From assembly GCA_029941785.1 (NCBI GenBank), contig JAPYTK010000034.1:1-33752 (forward strand): a DNA stretch of 33,752 bases. Direction: 5' to 3'. Below the pieces are notes generated by a model. It did not search any database and was not told where the DNA came from. It saw nothing but the letters and a program-made list of their open reading frames with translations. The position numbers and the translations under genes were made by a program. This DNA comes from Polyangiaceae bacterium (lineage in GTDB: Bacteria > Myxococcota_A > Polyangia > Polyangiales > Polyangiaceae). This document shows positions 1-7,641 of the stretch, piece by piece. Each line of letters starts with the position of its first letter. The first letter of the stretch is position 1.

Positions 1-23
1 GTGTTCTTGCGGCGTCGTTGCAT
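1..23 (-). CDS. Possible start of a gene cut by the left edge
   Basis: An ATG at 23..21 on the minus strand is preceded by GAGGAG (32-37) at an 8-nt spacing, which is good Shine-Dalgarno geometry. The reading frame gives seven residues (MQRRRKN) before the window ends. The basic N-terminus would suit a signal peptide, but nothing more can be said. It would be the next gene downstream of the flavin reductase on the same strand. The call rests only on start codon and ribosome binding site. Confidence 0.4.
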
Positions 24-203
24 GATCGTTGCTCCTCGCTCTGGCACAGGGTGGCACACGCGTGAGGTGTTTCCGGTGCTCATGTTCTGCTCGTGCGGGT
101 GAAACCTCGGGAGATTTCGGGGTTCTGTTGTGGTCGAGCAAAGACCATTGCAAGCGTTGTGCCGGTCGTGGTCGTCTCGCCGTCAAGTCGGCACGCGGCG
201 GGC

Positions 204-749
204 TCAGCTCGGGAAGAGCGCGCGGCAGAATGCGACGAATTCCTCGGCTTGCGTGCCGATCCGGGCCTGGATCTCGTCGTCTTTCAATGCGCCGTCCCCG
301 TCGAGCTGCTCGAACACCTCGGGAATGAACACGCGACGCGGAAGCGACGGCGTGTTGCGGTATCCCCAAACCAGCTGAAGTTGCTCGACCGACCGCAGCG
401 CGCCCCAGCGACCGGCGGCCAGGCCGGTGAACGAGACGGCGCGCCCTTCGTAGGCATCGGGGTAGGGGAGCATGTCGATGAAGAGCTTGAGCACGCCCGG
501 GAAAGAGCCGTTGTATTCAGGCACGACGATGGCGAGCCCCTTGCTGCCGAGCACCGCGTCGCGGAAGCGATCGAACTCAGCCGGCTTCTCATTGTAGGCT
601 TCCGGAGTGAGCAGATCCTGGGGAAGCTCACGCAGATCGAGAAGCTCGACTTCGGCACCGGCCGATTCGTGGGCCGCGGCGACGATACGTGCGATCTTGA
701 TGGAGTTGTTGCCCGCTCGGTTGGACCCAGAAATGACGCAGATCTTCAT
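204..749 (-). CDS. NAD(P)H-dependent FMN reductase family flavoprotein
   Basis: A 181-residue single-domain flavodoxin-fold protein of the NADPH-dependent FMN reductase (azoreductase/chromate reductase-like) family. The N-terminal phosphate-binding loop SGSNRAGNNS (residues 7-16) follows the first beta strand. PEYNGS (77-82) is the family's isoalloxazine-contacting loop, and GLAAGRWG (109-116) matches the third flavin-facing loop. Such enzymes are cytoplasmic and reduce flavins, quinones or azo compounds with NAD(P)H; the substrate cannot be read from sequence. The ATG at 749 is preferred to an in-frame GTG at 767 because it places the start directly before the conserved first strand. The gene lies 70 bp downstream of the MoeZ-like gene on the same strand and may be cotranscribed. 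Confidence 0.88.
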   Translation of the reverse strand: MKICVISGSNRAGNNSIKIARIVAAAHESAGAEVELLDLRELPQDLLTPEAYNEKPAEFDRFRDAVLGSKGLAIVVPEYNGSFPGVLKLFIDMLPYPDAYEGRAVSFTGLAAGRWGALRSVEQLQLVWGYRNTPSLPRRVFIPEVFEQLDGDGALKDDEIQARIGTQAEEFVAFCRALFPS

Positions 750-819
750 CGCGCATGGATCTACCACAAGCGCAGCAGGGCGGCGGGTTGAGACCTAGGC
801 TTGAGTGCTGGGCCGCCGC

Positions 820-1965
820 TCAATAGGTCGTCATCGTCGGATCGAGATCTTTGGCCCAACCGACGATACCGCCCTCGAGGTTGTACAAGCGCTCGAAGCC
901 GGCTTCCTTGAGCGCGGTGCACGCCTTGGCGGAGCGACCTCCGAGCTTGCAGTGGATCAAGATGTCGCGGTCGCGCGGCAGCTCGTCGGCGATCCCCGTG
1001 ATCTGTTCGTGGGGCTCCAAGCGATCGGCGAAGTCGAACTTGACGATCTCCGCCTCGTGAGGTTTGCGCACATCGAGGATGTACGGCTTCCAGCCGCCGT
1101 CGAGCTTGGCTTTCGCGTCCTTCGCACTGATCCGCTCAAAACCGTCGCCTTGGCTCGGCAGATCTTCTTGTCCGACGGGCACGCCGCAAAACTGCTGGTA
1201 GTCGATGAGCTCGGTGATGGGCTGTCGATCCGGCGCCTTGCGCAGCTTCAGCTCGCGAAACTTCATTTTCAGCGCGTCGTAGATGAGTAAACGGCCGCTG
1301 AGCGTGTCGCCTTTGCCGAGCAAGATCTTGATCGTCTCCGTCGCTTGAATGCAGCCGATGACGCCGGGGAGGATCCCAAGCACGCCACCTTCGGCGCACG
1401 AGGGCACCATGCCGGGAGGGGGAGGCTCTGGGTACAGATCCCGGTAGTGGGGGCCGTCCTGATAGTTGAACACGCTGGCCTGACCTTCGAACTTGAAGAT
1501 GGAGCCGTACACGTTCGGCTTGCCGAGCATGACGCAGGCGTCGTTGACCAAGTAGCGGGTCGGAAAGTTGTCGGTGCCATCGACGATCACGTCGTAGGGC
1601 TCAAACAGGCGCAGCGCGTTTTCGCTGTCGAGCATCTCGTTGTACACGTCGACCTGCACGTGGGGATTGACCTCGGCGATGCGCGCCGCCGCGCTCTCGA
1701 CCTTGCTCTTGCCCAGGGTTGATGTGCTGTGGATGATCTGCCGCTGCAAGTTGCTCTCGTCGACCACGTCGAAATCGACGATGCCGATCCGCCCGACTCC
1801 GGCCGCGGCCAAGTATAAAAGAAGCGGTGAGCCGAGCCCGCCGGTTCCTATACACAGTACGCTCGAGCCCTTGAGTTTTCGTTGTCCCGTCATCCCTACG
1901 TCTTCGAGGATGAGGTGACGCGAATAGCGTGCGATTTCTTCTTGGCTCAGCTCGGGCAAACTCAT
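820..1965 (-). CDS. moeZ: MoeZ/MoeBR-type adenylyltransferase-sulfurtransferase (ThiF + rhodanese fusion)
   Basis: A 381-residue fusion of an E1-like ThiF/MoeB domain (about 1-250) and a C-terminal rhodanese domain (about 275-381). The ATP-binding loop GTGGLGSP is at 40-47, the VDGTDN motif at 128-133 and the conserved cysteine in PSCAEGG at Cys190. The rhodanese active-site Cys339 lies in HCKLGGRS. By family knowledge, these enzymes adenylate the C-terminal Gly-Gly of a ubiquitin-like sulfur carrier (MoaD, ThiS or CysO type) and transfer sulfur to give the thiocarboxylate, for molybdopterin, thiamine or cysteine synthesis. The CxxC zinc ligands of E. coli MoeB are absent: the first pair is replaced by HYRDLY, as in mycobacterial MoeZ. 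No carrier-protein gene lies nearby in this window, so the pathway is unassigned. Confidence 0.92.
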   Translation of the reverse strand: MSLPELSQEEIARYSRHLILEDVGMTGQRKLKGSSVLCIGTGGLGSPLLLYLAAAGVGRIGIVDFDVVDESNLQRQIIHSTSTLGKSKVESAAARIAEVNPHVQVDVYNEMLDSENALRLFEPYDVIVDGTDNFPTRYLVNDACVMLGKPNVYGSIFKFEGQASVFNYQDGPHYRDLYPEPPPPGMVPSCAEGGVLGILPGVIGCIQATETIKILLGKGDTLSGRLLIYDALKMKFRELKLRKAPDRQPITELIDYQQFCGVPVGQEDLPSQGDGFERISAKDAKAKLDGGWKPYILDVRKPHEAEIVKFDFADRLEPHEQITGIADELPRDRDILIHCKLGGRSAKACTALKEAGFERLYNLEGGIVGWAKDLDPTMTTY

Positions 1966-2007
1966 GACCTGTCGTCTCCGGTCCCCAAGCGAACTTGCCT
2001 CGAGCTG

Positions 2008-2032
2008 AGGCTACGCCGGGGGGGCGCAGCCT
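2008..2032 (-). terminator. Candidate hairpin between cysteine-rich lipoprotein gene and moeZ
   Basis: Arms AGGCTACGCC and GGCGCAGCCT pair over ten positions with one A/C mismatch, around a five-G loop. It sits 109 nt past the stop of the minus-strand lipoprotein gene and 43 nt before the moeZ start. There is no clear U-tract, so it could equally be a leader structure for moeZ. Structure only; function is inferred. Confidence 0.3.
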
Positions 2033-2140
2033 AGCCCCGATCGCAGCTACATTTCAACCTACGCGGCATCGCCACGGCGAGGCGCGGCCAGACCCGACGT
2101 CGAGCCGAGCCGTGCTTTGAACTCATCCGCTACCAAAATG

Positions 2141-3982
2141 TCAGTTTGCTTCTTCGGCACCTAGCGCGATGGCCGGCAGCTCCAGTTTGGCGCTCGGGGT
2201 GCTGTTGTCGCTCTGAGGTACGGTCGCGCCGCCGGCTTCACTTCCGGAGGCGGTGCCGTTGGGACCACCTTGGCCGCCGTTTGCGACGACCGTGGCGTTG
2301 TTGGTCAGGGCCTCTCCGTAGAAGAGCTTGATGCGTCCGCCGCCGCCGCCACCGCCGCTGTCGTTGGCCGTGATGGTTCCCTGGCCACCCATGCCGCCCG
2401 AGGCGGAAATCGCGCCGCTCAACAGGAGATGCCGGCCGCGCAGCAGCACGCCGCCGCCCGAGCCGCCGCCGTTGCACCGACCTTCGCCCCCTAAATTGCA
2501 GTTGGAGCCACCGGCGGTGCCGTTTGCCGTGATGGCGCCCGAGGCCCTGATCTCGATGCCTTCGGCGTCGATGGTGATCGAGCCACCGCCGCCGCTGCCC
2601 GGGATGTTGTCGCCGCCGCCCCCTGAGCCCATGTCGATGTCCGGGCCGGTGAGCGTGCCGTAGAGCGGACCGCCGACTCCTGGCGTGTTGTTGATATCGA
2701 AGCCGCCCTTGCCGCCGGTGGCTCCGTAGCTGCCGGCGCCGGCGCCCGCGTTGGTGGATGTCGTTCCGGCTCCGGGGCCTGCCTTTGATCCATTGCCCCG
2801 GCCGGTGCCGTTGATCGTGCCCTCGATGAGCACGACCGTGGCCGTGATCGTCACGGCCGAGCCGGCAACCACGCTGAGTATATCGTCCGCCTGCACGTGG
2901 AAGAAATCCGTGACGATGTCGCCGGTGATGTTGGCCGCCCCGTTGGAAACCATTTTGTTGGGGAACGCGGCGTCGAAATCACTGGTCGTGTTCACGCTCG
3001 ATCCGCTGAAATCGTAAAAGGCGTAGACCGTGTTGGCGCCCATGGCGAGCGCGGGAATGCGGATGAAGACGTAGCTCGTGCCGCCTGGATCCCACGCGCC
3101 CAGGGCGTACTTCAGCTCGAAGCCGTTGAGGGAATCGTTGTCCGTGCCGAAGCGCAGATCGGAACCATCGGCGGCGGCAGCGTTGTAGTTGAAGTTGTTC
3201 GAATTGAGCGCGATGACCACGGTGTAGGGGCCCGTGGCGTTGGTCGCCGTGAGCGTGATGGGCTGCCGCTTGAGCCAACCCTCGCAGGCATTGGTGCAGC
3301 CGTCATCATCGACCATGTTTCCGTCGTCGCAGACCTCCGTGCCCAAGTAGAGAAAACTGTCACCACAGCTAGCGGTCTGACAGGTGCCGCCATTGTTGGC
3401 GTCGTCAGGACAGCTGTCGGTATTGGTCATGTTCCCGTCGTCACAAGCTTCACCCATTTGCACGATGCCGTCGCCGCATGCTGGCAGCGTGCAGGTGTTC
3501 GTGCATTCGTCGTCGTCGACCATGTTCCCGTCGTCGCAACTCTCGACGCCCATCTGGACGAAACCGTCGCCGCAGCTCGCGTCCTGGCAGGTGCCGCCAT
3601 TGTTCGGGTCGTCGGGGCAATCGTCGGTGTTGTTGTTGTTCCCGTCGTCACAAGCTTCACCCATTTGCACGATGCCGTCGCCGCACGCCGGTAGGCCGCA
3701 GGCGTTCGTGCAGGCATCGTCGTCGACCATGTTCCCGTCGTCGCAGCCTTCTCCGGGATCGACCTTGCCGTCACCACAGCGAGGGGCAGCCGAGCCGCCT
3801 TGACCACCCGTTGCCGAGCCGCCCGTCGATGTCGCCGTCCCGGAGCTGCCGCCGCTGCCCCCGGTCGCGCCGGCGCCGCTTGTGCTGCCAGCCGTGTCGG
3901 TCGTGTTTCCGCCACCGCAAGCCGTCGCCGCTGCGGCCACTGCGATCATCAAGGAACATCGGCTTAGCCAAGAGCTACCCAT
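2141..3982 (-). CDS. Cysteine-rich repeat (DUF4215) surface lipoprotein with DUF2341-like domain
   Basis: From the ATG at 3982 this is a 613-residue lipoprotein. A signal peptide ends at Cys22 (AAATAC), followed by a Gly/Ser/Thr tether (23-66). Five DUF4215 ('Myxococcus cysteine-rich') repeats follow at about 69-233, each built on CGDG...CDDGN...C. A DUF2341-like beta-sandwich (about 236-365) carries the PYTVVIALNSNNF and YAFYDF type strands. A long Gly-rich C-terminal region (about 400-590) resembles a low-complexity beta-helix. It is likely a secreted or outer-membrane adhesin-like or substrate-binding protein; no catalytic site is visible. Four further in-frame ATG codons at 3988, 3994, 4000 and 4006 come from a hexamer repeat, and the true start is uncertain. 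The gene begins 87 bp after the stop of the DUF3556-like gene, so they may form an operon. Confidence 0.82.
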   Translation of the reverse strand: MGSSWLSRCSLMIAVAAAATACGGGNTTDTAGSTSGAGATGGSGGSSGTATSTGGSATGGQGGSAAPRCGDGKVDPGEGCDDGNMVDDDACTNACGLPACGDGIVQMGEACDDGNNNNTDDCPDDPNNGGTCQDASCGDGFVQMGVESCDDGNMVDDDECTNTCTLPACGDGIVQMGEACDDGNMTNTDSCPDDANNGGTCQTASCGDSFLYLGTEVCDDGNMVDDDGCTNACEGWLKRQPITLTATNATGPYTVVIALNSNNFNYNAAAADGSDLRFGTDNDSLNGFELKYALGAWDPGGTSYVFIRIPALAMGANTVYAFYDFSGSSVNTTSDFDAAFPNKMVSNGAANITGDIVTDFFHVQADDILSVVAGSAVTITATVVLIEGTINGTGRGNGSKAGPGAGTTSTNAGAGAGSYGATGGKGGFDINNTPGVGGPLYGTLTGPDIDMGSGGGGDNIPGSGGGGSITIDAEGIEIRASGAITANGTAGGSNCNLGGEGRCNGGGSGGGVLLRGRHLLLSGAISASGGMGGQGTITANDSGGGGGGGRIKLFYGEALTNNATVVANGGQGGPNGTASGSEAGGATVPQSDNSTPSAKLELPAIALGAEEAN

Positions 3983-4010
3983 AGACATAGACATAGACAT
4001 AGACATAGAC
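3981..4010. repeat. Hexanucleotide repeat (ATAGAC)x5 across the start of the cysteine-rich lipoprotein gene
   Basis: Five perfect tandem ATAGAC units. On the minus strand each reads ATG TCT in the lipoprotein frame, so the array supplies five alternative in-frame ATG codons (Met-Ser repeated) just before the signal peptide. Because the unit is six bases, copy-number change keeps the frame but alters the N-terminus and the spacing to upstream signals. A TATATT element (minus strand, 4012-4017) sits directly upstream. No Shine-Dalgarno sequence is evident at any of the five ATGs. Confidence 0.9.
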
Positions 4011-4069
4011 CAAATATAGACCGCTTCGCTCCGCTTCGGGGAGTCAAATCGGTGCAGCCAAGACATTGC

Positions 4070-5725
4070 TCAGGGATGGGCGGGGCTATCGTAGGGCTGT
4101 CGCGCGAGGAGGGTGTTGACGCTGATGTGACCTTCTTCGAGAAGACCATCGGCGGCGTCGCGGATTTGCCAATGAAGTCGGCGCCTAAAGAGAGGTTGGG
4201 ATTCAACGAAGACGTGACGTAATTCGCCCGGCGCGAAGTGGCACTCGGCTTGAACGCTCTGGAGCAATCGCCTGTCGTGGAGGTGGCCGTCGCCGAAGTT
4301 GTAGCCAATGACGACGCCGGCGAGGATTTCGCCGTCGTAGTAGTGGTATTCGTCCAGGTCTTCGACGGCGCGCGGGAGCAGCAAGCCCAGAGCTCGCCCA
4401 TGCAGGTGCATCGCGCGGAAGGCGGGGATCTTGCTCATCAAGCCAGCGATGGTCTTCTCGTCATAAAAGCGCCTGAGTTGATCGTTGGGCAAGGGCGAGA
4501 TCTTGACGATGTGCTCATCGAGCTTGGTATCGCTGTCGCCCCGAAAGAGCCACACGCTGTAGGCCCAATTGCCTGCGTAGTAACGCATGGAGAGCAAGAA
4601 CGAGACCCACTTTGGTGCGATGTTTCCCGCGGCGGGCACGACGACGAGAGCGAGCGCGAGGTAGGCGAGGAGCACGGGCGAGCCGATGTGAAGGGGGATC
4701 GCGGTCGCTTGGGCACCGAAGAAGAAGAATCCGCTGTAGACCACCATCACGTTCCATTCGATCGGTACGGCCATCGGGAAATGGCTCGTGATGTAGATGT
4801 GAAACAGAAGCATGAGGCCGAGGCCAAGCATCGTGAGCGCTCCGCCTCGACCCACGACGAGCAACACCGGGAAGGTGAACTCGAGCAAGGTGCCGCCGTG
4901 CGCCATCACGGACGCGAGTCGCGAGGGGCGAAGGTCGTCCGGAAAGTGGCGGTACATCGCGCGACGCAGTTTTTGCCATCTCAGCACCGGGCTGTTGCTC
5001 GTCATGACGCCGATGACGGTTGGGAAGTGGCTCGTGAGCTTCGACACGGCTGCCCAGATCCAAATGGCGAGCTGTACGGCCATCGCCCCGCTGAGCCAAT
5101 CGTCGGCAAAGAGGAAGCAGACGGTCATCGAGAAGTAGTGTTCACCCCGAGCGGCGAGGAAGATGGTCTTGTCCATCACGCCGAGCAGGGGCAGGAGGAC
5201 GACGGTTGGCAGCACGAGCTCGGGCGTTATCGCGGGCGCGCACAAGGCGTGAAACAAGACCACATAGTGCGCGGCGTAGGTGGCAGCTTCGACGTAGCCT
5301 CGCTTGGTACGACCGAAAAATGGCAGCCTCGGAAAGAGGGGCATCTTGATCGTGCCGGGCTTGAGGAAATGCCATGGTGCGGCAACCGGAGGAACATAAC
5401 GGCCGGTGAGCGGGCCGCTCGCGCAGCCGAGGCCCAAGCCTTCGAAGGCCATGCTCCACAGCACGGCTTTCTGAAAAGCGATCGGGGTGAATGCCCACGT
5501 TCGGACGTCGCCCAGTTCGTCGATGCCCCGATTGAACTGGCAGAAGAACATCCACATCGCGACGTAAGCCATGACCTTCACCACGTACAAGACGTAGGTG
5601 AGCAGGGGTGCGCCGTAGCCATCGAGCGCCCAGGCCTGACAGGCGAGGTGCATCCGCTCCGACCACGGGAGTCGTTGCCACTCTTCGGGATCGTAGGGCG
5701 GAGCTTGTGGTGTCGGTAGTCGCAT
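4070..5725 (-). CDS. DUF3556-like multispanning membrane protein
   Basis: A 551-residue integral membrane protein. Hydrophobic segments occur at about 41-61, 146-162, 168-186, 215-230, and several in the 280-380 range. They are followed by a soluble C-terminal part (about 420-551) with many His, Tyr and Asp residues. The N-terminal pattern (short Pro-rich start, DPEEW, then a YVLYVVKVMAYV helix, WAFTPIAFQKAVLWSMAFEGLGLGC and LKPGTIKMP) matches my memory of the uncharacterised DUF3556 family, best known from mycobacteria. The family has no established function and I infer none. It starts at the ATG at 5725 and ends 87 bp before the cysteine-rich lipoprotein gene. The PhoD-type gene on the same strand ends 76 bp upstream. 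Confidence 0.68.
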   Translation of the reverse strand: MRLPTPQAPPYDPEEWQRLPWSERMHLACQAWALDGYGAPLLTYVLYVVKVMAYVAMWMFFCQFNRGIDELGDVRTWAFTPIAFQKAVLWSMAFEGLGLGCASGPLTGRYVPPVAAPWHFLKPGTIKMPLFPRLPFFGRTKRGYVEAATYAAHYVVLFHALCAPAITPELVLPTVVLLPLLGVMDKTIFLAARGEHYFSMTVCFLFADDWLSGAMAVQLAIWIWAAVSKLTSHFPTVIGVMTSNSPVLRWQKLRRAMYRHFPDDLRPSRLASVMAHGGTLLEFTFPVLLVVGRGGALTMLGLGLMLLFHIYITSHFPMAVPIEWNVMVVYSGFFFFGAQATAIPLHIGSPVLLAYLALALVVVPAAGNIAPKWVSFLLSMRYYAGNWAYSVWLFRGDSDTKLDEHIVKISPLPNDQLRRFYDEKTIAGLMSKIPAFRAMHLHGRALGLLLPRAVEDLDEYHYYDGEILAGVVIGYNFGDGHLHDRRLLQSVQAECHFAPGELRHVFVESQPLFRRRLHWQIRDAADGLLEEGHISVNTLLARQPYDSPAHP

Positions 5726-5801
5726 AGCTCGGGCAGGCCTTCGCCGTGCCCATGCGGGTTAGCGTAGTGGCCGCTGCACTTCGCGCCAAACGGGACGTCG
5801 G

Positions 5802-7568
5802 TCAGGCGGTGTCGATGCGGTTGCTGCCCGCTTGACAGAGGAAGGTGTCCCGCTTCACGTCATTGGGATCGAACGCTTCCTTTTTGACATCGCCGGTGGT
5901 GAGCATCGTCACGCGGACGCGCTGGTCCCCTTCCACGTCGACGATCCCGATCCCGTTGACATTCGAGCGCGCGAACTTGTAATGCGGACCTGCAGCCGTC
6001 AGACGTTGATCGAACATCGGCACGATGTCCCCGAGTCCGAGATCGGACAATGTCGCGTTGCCGTCGACCGTGTTTTGCGTCAACTCCTGCACCGGCGCCG
6101 AGCTGATCCCCGCGCAGACGAACTCGACCGCGAGTGGAGGATCGGAAGGCTTGTCGAAGTCGGCGTGCAGTTCCGTCGCGTAAAAGGCGTGGATGTCTCC
6201 TGTGAGCACGACGACATTCTCTCCGGCTCCGCCGATGGCGCTGAGGATCTCGGCACGTTCGGTGCGATACCCATCCCACTGATCGCAGTTGAAGTAGAAG
6301 TGGTTCTTGTATTGCTCGGGCAAGGCCTCCAGATCGGACAAGTCGATCGTCATCTGGCCCAGCTGCGTTTCGCTACCCCAGATTTTCCACGTGGCGTTCG
6401 ACGCGCCCATGCTGTCGAGAAGCCATTGCTTTTGGTTGCCACCGAGCATCGTAGGGGCAGGGTTCGCAGCTGCTTCGAGGGCATCGAAACCACTTTTGAG
6501 TACGAAATAGCGCGAGCCGAGGCTCGACTCGGGGAAGATCTTGCCGACATCCGGATTGGCAGGGCCTTCGGGGACGAGATGGTCGTCCCGATAGGAGCGC
6601 TGGTCGGTGAGGAAGAGTTCGACGTGTTTGCCGAAGCGCAGTTGACGGTAGATGCTTAGATCGCTGGGGAATCCCGCCGCGGCGTCAAAGCTCAGATCGG
6701 CGGGCGTGTATTCGAACCAGGCGCGGCTCGAGGCTTCACGTCGTGCGGTGTCTTGCTCGTCGCCCATGGTGCCGTCGAAGTAGTTGGCGTGATCCTGCCA
6801 GCTGTCGTCACTAAACTCGTGGTCGTCCCAAATGGTGACGAAGGGATAGAGCCGATGGGCCTCCTGAAGATCGGGGTCGCTCCGAAACTGCCGGTACAGG
6901 GCGCGGTAATCCGCGACGGTCAACGCTGCGTAGTAGCTGTCTTCGCCATCACCCAGCGCCATCCCGTCGGGGACGCTCACGTTCCGTGCTTCGGTCGGTG
7001 CCTGAAAGGAGGGGTTGCCCGTCGTCTCGTAGATGTAGTCCCCGAGGAACAGGACGAAGTCGACCTCGGCTTCCTCGGCGAGCGCGCGCCAGCCGTGATA
7101 ATAGCGGCCATTGTAATCCTGACAGGAGGCGAAGGCGAAGCGGACCTTTTCGTCTTGGTCGAGGGCGGGCGCGGTCTTCGTTCGCCCTGTGACGGAGGCG
7201 CCCGTCTCGGTGCGGAAACGGTAATAGTAATGGGTGTAGGCTTCGAGAGCCTCGACCTTGACCCGCACGGTGTGATCATCGTCGGCCACGGCCTCGAGCG
7301 GTGTCGAGAGCACCAGGTCGCTGAGGGCTTCGTCGCGAGCGACGTCGCAGTGCACGGTGACCGGGGCGCCATCCGATGAGGTGACGCGGGTCCAGAGCAC
7401 CACCGAGGCGGCCTTGGGATCGCCGCTCGCCACGCCTTGGGGAAAAAGAGCCGCATCGACGGGCAGTTCTCGTTGTATTGGATCATCGAGCGCGCAGGCC
7501 CCGAGGGCGACAGCGGCGCTCGAGGCGCTCGCGACGTGAAGGAAACGGCGTCGGTTCAGGGTGCTCAT
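5802..7568 (-). CDS. phoD: PhoD-type alkaline phosphatase/phosphodiesterase, Tat-exported lipoprotein
   Basis: A 588-residue metallophosphatase of the PhoD family. The start at 7568 has AGAGGAAC upstream and opens with a twin-arginine signal (NRRRFLHVAS) ending in a lipobox at Cys25 (ALGAC). The PhoD N-terminal domain follows (FPQGVASGDP near 42-51, then VVLWTRV). The metallophosphoesterase core shows FASCQDY near 147, LGDYIYE near 174, WDDHEFSDD near 246 and TGDIHAFYATEL near 456. Known enzymes use Fe/Ca centres to hydrolyse phosphomono- and diesters outside the cytoplasm under phosphate starvation. Divergent to the alpha/beta-hydrolase lipoprotein gene across 73 bp, and 2.8 kb from the Na/Pi-PhoU pair, suggesting a phosphate-acquisition neighbourhood. 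No clear Pho box was recognised in the 73-bp gap. Confidence 0.9.
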   Translation of the reverse strand: MSTLNRRRFLHVASASSAAVALGACALDDPIQRELPVDAALFPQGVASGDPKAASVVLWTRVTSSDGAPVTVHCDVARDEALSDLVLSTPLEAVADDDHTVRVKVEALEAYTHYYYRFRTETGASVTGRTKTAPALDQDEKVRFAFASCQDYNGRYYHGWRALAEEAEVDFVLFLGDYIYETTGNPSFQAPTEARNVSVPDGMALGDGEDSYYAALTVADYRALYRQFRSDPDLQEAHRLYPFVTIWDDHEFSDDSWQDHANYFDGTMGDEQDTARREASSRAWFEYTPADLSFDAAAGFPSDLSIYRQLRFGKHVELFLTDQRSYRDDHLVPEGPANPDVGKIFPESSLGSRYFVLKSGFDALEAAANPAPTMLGGNQKQWLLDSMGASNATWKIWGSETQLGQMTIDLSDLEALPEQYKNHFYFNCDQWDGYRTERAEILSAIGGAGENVVVLTGDIHAFYATELHADFDKPSDPPLAVEFVCAGISSAPVQELTQNTVDGNATLSDLGLGDIVPMFDQRLTAAGPHYKFARSNVNGIGIVDVEGDQRVRVTMLTTGDVKKEAFDPNDVKRDTFLCQAGSNRIDTA

Positions 7569-7641
7569 GGTAGTTCCTCTTACACCTAGCCGCGGCGCGA
7601 TGAAACGACCACAGGCCACGGAGACGCGGTACACTTCCGCC

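Noticed and set aside
3300-3780. Short repeated DNA in the cysteine-rich gene as a CRISPR-like array
   Set aside because: The repeats are coding (DUF4215 units with CGDG and CDDGN) and lack constant repeat/spacer lengths.
4012-4050. Possible sigma-70 promoter TTGACT...TATATT upstream of the hexamer repeat
   Set aside because: The spacer is about 23 bp, too long for a normal sigma-70 promoter, so only the TATATT is noted.
4238-5719. 493-codon open frame on the plus strand opposite the DUF3556-like gene
   Set aside because: The translation is rich in His, Glu, Gln and Asp without hydrophobic core patterns, while the opposite strand encodes a coherent membrane protein.
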